A stretch of 64,000 bases of DNA from Papio anubis (Eukaryota; Chordata; Mammalia; Primates; Cercopithecidae). The stretch is taken from assembly GCF_008728515.1 (NCBI RefSeq), contig NC_044981.1, positions 136,525,937-136,589,936 of the forward strand. The letters run 5' to 3'. Below, one piece after another: positions 58,205 to 64,000 of the stretch. A model generated the notes under the pieces. The model had not been told where the DNA came from. It made no database searches and saw only the letters and a program-made list of their open reading frames with translations. Both the position numbers and the translations under genes were made by a program. Each line of letters begins with the position of its first letter. Position 1 is the first letter of the stretch.

Positions 58205-58587
58205 TGATATGGTTTTGGCTGTGTCCCCACTTGAATCTCATTTTGAATTGTAATCGCCATAGTCTCCATGTGAAAAGGATGGGACCAGGTGGAGGTAATC
58301 AGATCGTGGAGGTGGTTTCCCCCATGCTGTTCTCGTGATAGTGAATGAGTCTCCTGAGATCTGATGGTTTTATAAGCGTCTGGCATTTCCCCTGCCTGCA
58401 TTCACTCCATCCTGCCACCCTGTGAAGAAAGTGCCTGCTTCTCCTTTTCCTTCCGCCATGATGCTAAGTTTCCTGAGGCCTCCCCAGCAAAAAATGTGGA
58501 ACTGAGTCAATTAATTAATTCCTCTTTTCTTTTAAATTACCCAGTCTTGGATATTTCTTCATAGCAGTGTGAGAATGGACAAATACA
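58205..58587 (+). mobile_element. solo MaLR LTR (THE1/MSTA-like), full length
   Basis: 383 bases from TGATATGGTTTTGGCTGTGT to GAGAATGGACAAATACA. Includes GTGGTTTCCCCCATGCTGTT. Flanked by GCATA and GTATA (58200-58204, 58588-58592), one change. Confidence 0.9.
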
Positions 58588-59096
58588 GTATACCATATAT
58601 ATAGACAGGAAGACTAGTTATTTTTAATATGTTAACGCTGCCCAATTTAGTTTATGGAATAGTTCAATGTATTCTCAATGAAATATCAGCAGGCTTTTTA
58701 TAAAAATTGATAAGTTGATTCTATAATTTTCTTAAAAAAAAAAAAAGCAGAATAGCCAAAACAATTTTGAAAAAGATGAACAAAGAAGATTTACAGTACA
58801 TCATTTTTAGACTCACTAAAATGCAACAATAATATAGATTGGTATTGATTTAAGATTAGATACATAGATCGATTAAATAGAATTTTGAAATCCAAAAATA
58901 AACCCATACACATGTGTATACATAGATATGATTATATGTATGATTTTAGATGTATATATAATTGTGTGTGTATGTATGTGTGTACATACATATATATATA
59001 AGATCCATTGATTTTTGACAAAGATGCCAAGGAAGTTCAATGGGGAAAAGGATAATCTTTTCAATAAATAATATTGTAACAATGAAATAGCGATAT

Positions 59097-59420
59097 ATAT
59101 ATATTTTTGTTTGTTTGTTTGTTTGTTTGTTTTGAGACAGAGTCTCGCTATGTCACCCAGGCTGGAGTGCAGTGGCCGGATCTCAGCTCACTGCAAGCTC
59201 TGCCTCCCGGGTTTACACCATTCTCCTGCCGCAGCCTCCCGAGTAGCTGGGACTACAGGCACCCGCCACCTCGCCCGGCTAGTTTTTTTTGTATTTTTTT
59301 AGTAGAGACGGGGTTTCACCGTGTTAGCCAGGATGGTCTCGATCTCCTGACCTTGTGATCTGACCATCTCGGCCTCCCAAAGTGCTGGGCTTACAGGCTT
59401 GAGCCACCGCACCCGGCCAG
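59097..59420 (-). repeat. young AluY of Old World monkey type (AluYR-like)
   Basis: (TTTG)n tail; CpG-rich. Reads GTGGCCGGATCTCAGCTCAC, CCCGGGTTTACACCATTCTC, CGCCCGGCTAGTTTTTTTTG and TTACAGGCTTGAGCCACCGC in antisense. These variants are, from memory, typical of cercopithecoid AluYR subfamilies rather than human AluY. Target duplication AATAGCGATAT at 59086-59096 and 59421-59431. Confidence 0.9.
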
Positions 59421-60105
59421 AATAGCGATATTTTAAAAAGAAAACTTGACCTGATCTCACACCATATACAAAATTACTTTTCAGTCTATGGTAGACCTAA
59501 AAGTAACAACTAAAACACATAACTTTTAGTACAAAGTAGGAGAAAAATATTTACTGTATTACAATAGGAAAGGATTTCTTAGATTGCACACAAAAGCAGA
59601 ATTATAAGAATTATAAGATTAAAAAATGATAAGAATTATAAGATTAAAGAATGATAAATTAGACTTCATTGAAATTTAAGACTTCTGTTCTTTGAAAGAC
59701 ATTGCTAAAAATAAATAAAAAGCAAGCCACAGAATTAGAAAAATATTCACAATACATATTTCTGATGAAAGACTGAAATCCAAAATCCATAAAGACCTCT
59801 TATAACTTAATACTAAGATGACAAATAACTAAAGATGTACAAAATATTTGAACAGGTATTTCAGAAAAGAAGAAAAATAATCAACATTCACACAAAACAA
59901 TACTCATCATCCTTATTTGTCGGTGTTGGCCTAGAGATAGAGGGAGGCATTCTTGATTACAAAGAGGCAATTGAGAATTTACGTATGTTTTATGCCTTTA
60001 ATTAGAAGAGAGATTACACAGACATATAGACATTTGTCAAAACCATCCAACTGTACACTTTAAATGTGTACATTTTATTTTACGTGACTTATACCTCAAA
60101 ATTTG

Positions 60106-62399
60106 ATTTTCGAAACAGTAAAAAGCATTAGAACAAGGAAGTTAAATGTGAAGAAGATGGGGAGAAAGAGTGGCCAAGGAGGTATGAGAAAACTCAGGAG
60201 GATGTGTGCATTGGATACCTCTTGAGCCCTACCTAAAATGCTCATGGCCATACCCTCTCACTTCTAACCTTCTGTCATGCATTGAACCAGCTTGATACTA
60301 ACAATTTTCCAGTCTGAAAGTATGAAGGAATTAATGTGCATGGAGCCATCTTTGACCAATGGAGTATAAGAGACAATTAGCAAAGCAGTCAGTATCAAAA
60401 TGCATTGTATATAGTTCCATAGGGATTACTAAGTTAACAATGCACCCTGTGTTGGTTTTTCCTCCTTCCTTGTTTTACTCATCTGGTCCCTCACTTCCTT
60501 CCTAAGATCATGTTACAATAAACTGCCTTCATGCATGCTGTTATTACACATTCCACTTTTTAAAAATGTGGGCTAGAACACAATTGGAAAGCAAGGAATA
60601 TGATCATGAAGATATCTGAAAAACGTATGCTTATTATGTCCTAGACATGCTTTAAAATCTCCACATATATCAACTTATTTAAGTCTGATAACAACCCTAT
60701 TTTATAGGTGAGAAAGCAGAGGCAGAAGAAAAGTAAGTGATGAGTAGGAAAGTGGCCAACAATAACAAATGCCACTAAAAATTATGAAATTCAATGGATT
60801 TGGCAATTGAATATTATTGATAAACTTTATACAAGAAATTTCAGTGGCACAATGGTAGTAGAATCCAGATTTTATGAGAATTTTTTAAAAAAAATCTTAA
60901 CTAATCAGTCTCCAGTTGTGAAGATATATAAATGTCATAACACTTGGAGGAATATTAAGAAATACTGTGTTGCATAAATTTAACAAAGCCTTCATACGCA
61001 CTCAGATTCTAAACTTCTCTGAATCTCTTTAATACAGCTATTGAGAACTTGAGGATTTGCAGTAAGGAACATTCTTTTGGCACTTCCAAAGATATGAGTA
61101 CTTTAATAAATAAAGTGAAAGAATAATGAAATGTGTTGTTAATCTAAGAGAAAAGGGAAGAGTGAATATGATAGCAGTAAGAAGAAATGTAAAAATATTC
61201 AAGGCCAATTCTGATGACTTTCAAATGCGTCTTTATCATGAAGGAAATTTTGTATCCCAGTGTGAATTCACCAAAATAATGTGTTTAATATTTCAGTTTT
61301 CTTTGTGGCAATGCTGGGTTATATACTCTTATTTGTCTATGAATGCTAAATATAAAATAAGAAAAGTATGAACATTAAGTCCAACAAAGGACTATTGGTT
61401 TGAGAAAATAAAACTCTATTTAACGTTTGTCATGAACATCCACAAGCCATATTGTCTGTCTAAGTAAACTCTAAGACTTCACATTATTGGTAAATGAACA
61501 CGTGACATATCTATTATGAGTTTGCAAGGTTATGATTTTTAATCATTTTTTCTGCTATGTAAATCAATATAATAAGTTACAAACTTCAAAATGAAACAAA
61601 TTATAAACACCCAACTCAAAATCCTGGTCTCTAGTTTTGACTCTAATCAATGCAAAGTCTGGATTTGAGAGTTAGCCAGTATGTTCAAGTATAAGTCCCA
61701 ATAAATAAATAAGACAGCAGTTGATATTCTTAGTAGACTTGTGGCAATTGCTGTCTGTCCACCATCTCTGTTGGCACATCATCCCAGCTAATAGTCTCAT
61801 CATTGTAACAAGTGCTGTCATTTATCAGGTATTCATCACTTTAAAATGAAACTAAACTTGAAACAAATTGAAAGCAAAACTTCATAAGATGTCTGTACAC
61901 TCTAGAAAGAAGAAGATGCTTGGCAGGAATAAATATGTGCTGGCAACACATCTCCTCTCTTATTTCAAGGACAAAATTGAAACCATATTTTCATGGGGGT
62001 GCAAACATTGATTGCTATAAGTTCTTATAAACAGAGAACTACAAACAGTACTGCAGCATTCTCTTGATCCTCCTTCACTTTTATGTGAAGTCCAAAAATG
62101 TATCAGTTAAAGGAGGTTTTTGAATTCAATTCAAAAACCAGACAGGGATTCATATGTCACAAGTAGAGGCAGACCATATTCTAGGTAAAAACAAAAAAAC
62201 AAAAAAAAAACTACACTTGTGTTCAATTTGAAAGATTTAAAACTATTATTCACTAATGTGTATAAAATGAATAAGCACAAATCATGGACTATCTCAAAGT
62301 TTTATTTAAGTCATAAGTGTTGTCCTTTCATCTCTCTTCCCCGCTCTACTAATGGTCAGGCCTGGTTATCCATCCAATGTAGGCAAAGTACTTCTTAAT
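60106..62399. other. no gene; MIR-like piece at about 60620-60770
   Basis: 60620-60770 (ATTATGTCCTAGACATGC, ATAACAACCCTATTTTATAG) fits a MIR. A chance 81-codon frame (61126-61371) has no recognisable domain. The rest is unassigned. Confidence 0.45.
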
Positions 62400-62750
62400 C
62401 ACTCTCCACTTACTTCCCTTCAAGAGTTTTATCATCACCTGCAAGACACTGCATTGTTTAGTTTCTACCATCCTTTGGAGCTTCATCTCTCACCACCCTG
62501 TCTACTTTCTCTAATAAGCCCCAGCCACACTGACTCTTTCAGGTCCTCAAACACTCTTTGGGTCTTTCTGCTCTGCCTAACAAACAATTTCCCATCAGTG
62601 TTCACCTGGTTAACATGCATGCATTCTTCAAATTTAAACTTTAATACCACTTACCCCACGAAGATGATCCTCCACCCCGGATTATCTCAAAATACCTATC
62701 GTGTTCTTTCATCACATCTTGCTTCTTCATAGCACCTATGATTAGAACAA
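62400..62750 (+). repeat. L2-like LINE fragment
   Basis: C/T-rich text (AAGACACTGCATTGTTTAG; TTTAATACCACTTACCCC; CATCTTGCTTCTTCATAGCA) fits the diverged 3' part of L2. The 126-codon frame 62352-62732 is judged a by-product of this composition. Confidence 0.5.
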
Positions 62751-62886
62751 AATCATTAACTTTGAAATAATGTATTTAATGTTTGAATATAGGTTGCTTA
62801 AAGGCTATCTTGTCTGTGTTGTTGGTCATCAGGTCTTAAGTATTAAAATTAGTGCTCTAATTACTTAAGTGCATAAATAATTATTT

Positions 62887-63010
62887 GGGAAAGGAAAAAA
62901 GACAGGAAAAGAAGGAGGGAAAGGGAAGTAAAGAATAGAAAAGGAAGCACAGAGAAAAGAGAGAATGGAAGGAGGTAAAAAAGGATGGAAGAAGAAAGGA
63001 TGATAGTAGA
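62887..63010 (+). repeat. purine-rich (GGAA/GAAA)n tract
   Basis: About 125 bases almost entirely A and G on the plus strand, for example AGAAGGAGGGAAAGGGAAGT. Confidence 0.85.
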
Positions 63011-63692
63011 GAATGGGGAAAAGACTGAATGGCTGTTAACTAAGTTTTGATATGTAAAACAGAGGGCAATTATCAATCATCATGTATATAAATACAATGG
63101 CCAAGTGAAAAAATGATGTTGAAAACCTGTATTAAGCAAGTATAGAGTCAAGAGAAGAAAATCAGATAAGTTAACCTCAAACAACAGCAAGTGGGAGTAT
63201 AGATAGAATCTAGAGATGAGGAGATCAAGGAATAGCCAGTGCCTGCAAAGAAGATTTGTCACCATCTTAGATTATGTTTGTATGATAAGCACAGTCCATA
63301 AAGCGACTTGGATGAAGTAACTTTTGGTCATTTGTTTCCAGCTGGATTTTTGTTCTGGCCAATCTCAACAATTTGGTCACCATACACTTCTGCCTGAATG
63401 TTTTGACAAGTATCAGACATATAAAATTTAACTTCTAGTAAAGAAAACAAATTTTTAAAAAATTAAATCCTAGAGACTCAGCAAAACGTTCAGTGAAGTT
63501 TCATTCCCATTATTTGTTAAATAAGATTTGTACAAATAATCCTCGGGCATGATTTTTGTGAAAAGTGAATTTTATTGAAACATCATATTATTTCTGGTTC
63601 CTTGTTATAGAATTAATAAATATATTTAGCATATACCTATTACTTTCTTAAAACCCTTTCCTTGTTTAAAAAAAAAAAAGAAAGCTATGCTT
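63011..63692. other. no gene or repeat recognised
   Basis: AT-rich sequence with no supported feature. Confidence 0.4.
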
Positions 63693-63868
63693 CCTGGATG
63701 GACACAGTGGCATGAACCTATAGTCCGAGCTACTCAAGAGCCTGAGGCAGGAGGATAGCTTGAGCCCAGGAGTTCAAGGCTGTATAATGCCTGGTGACCT
63801 CACTTGTGAACAGTCACTGAACTTCAGCTTGGGCAGCATTGTGAGACTCTGTCTCTAAAAAAAATTAA
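63693..63868 (+). repeat. Alu monomer-like repeat (FLAM)
   Basis: Single monomer: GGACACAGTGGCATGAACCT, GAGGCAGGAGGATAGCTTG, GAGACTCTGTCTCTAAAAAA. The A-rich tail ends near 63868. Confidence 0.75.
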
Positions 63869-64000
63869 AGATAAAAATTGTGCTTCTCAATTATCCAGTA
63901 TAAAGATTCAAATTGGAAGACTGAAACTATAAGATTCAAACATGAACATTTTGACTTACTAGAGATGTTACGGTCTTATCTTTATGTACCCACCCCCAAA

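Larger units (their letters stand above)
57290..60105 (+). mobile_element. old L1M ORF2 to 3' end, with three nested insertions
   Basis: Starts in the RT region (TTTGACAAAATTCAACACCT) and passes CACTGAAAGTCCTAGTCAGG and ATCCATTGATTTTTGACAAA. It ends with the 3'UTR motif ACTGTACACTTTAAATGTGT. Interrupted by an Alu (57612), a THE1/MST LTR (58205) and a young AluY (59097). No intact coding. Confidence 0.75.

Noticed and set aside
62352..62732. 126-codon frame as a gene
   Set aside because: It lies in C/T-rich L2-like sequence, and the protein is a low-complexity S/L/T/H product without a recognisable fold.

Overview
This is primate nuclear DNA: AT-rich, with almost all reading frames short, and dense with Alu, L1, L2, MIR, MaLR/ERV LTR and hAT/mariner fossils. 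One protein-coding gene is supported: CENPW (CENP-W/CUG2, an 88-residue histone-fold kinetochore protein), on the minus strand in three coding exons (27117-26992, 21241-21128, 19018-18992). Both introns have GT-AG ends and phase 0. The species is probably an Old World monkey rather than human. The AluY at 59097-59420 carries bases typical of cercopithecoid AluYR copies, and the CENP-W protein differs from the human protein as I remember it at about four positions. By synteny this would be the region matching human 6q22.

Layout. 1-1849: a MaLR LTR tail, then unassigned DNA. 1850-7878: an old, rearranged, 3'-truncated L1 split by two Alus. 7879-10260: unassigned DNA with a short TIR element and a MADE1 hairpin cluster. 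10262-15164: an ancient L1/HAL1-like element into which a primate L1PA inserted at 10862-13888; the L1PA has a 5' inversion and a 16-bp target duplication. 15168-18560: MER20-like and MER5A elements, a CA repeat and an L1M with nested insertions. 18870-27400: CENPW, with its introns filled by L1M ends, an Alu piece, THE1, L2 and an MLT2-like LTR. 27118-27400: a CpG-rich promoter with two perfect CRE palindromes, GC boxes and a CDE/CHR-like cell-cycle module.

Right of the promoter I see no gene. 27653-27806 is a near-identical direct repeat of a piece of intron 1. 30130-30934 holds one MaLR LTR inside another. 32109-38553 is probably a decayed minus-strand provirus with paired LTRs, and it may contain a processed-pseudogene-like insert. 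39716-44750 is L1 patchwork. 45442-46496 is a solo ERVK-type LTR with a perfect 6-bp target duplication. 47647-48453 is an ERV1-type LTR. 57290-60105 is an L1M invaded by an Alu, a THE1/MST LTR and a young monkey-type AluY.

The strongest unusual signals are the promoter architecture (CDE, 4-nt spacer, CHR, plus twin CREs) and the 154-bp, 97%-identical direct repeats bracketing exon 1 and the promoter. I found no convincing new multi-gene system. Repeat family names are from memory of consensus sequences and were not checked with software.
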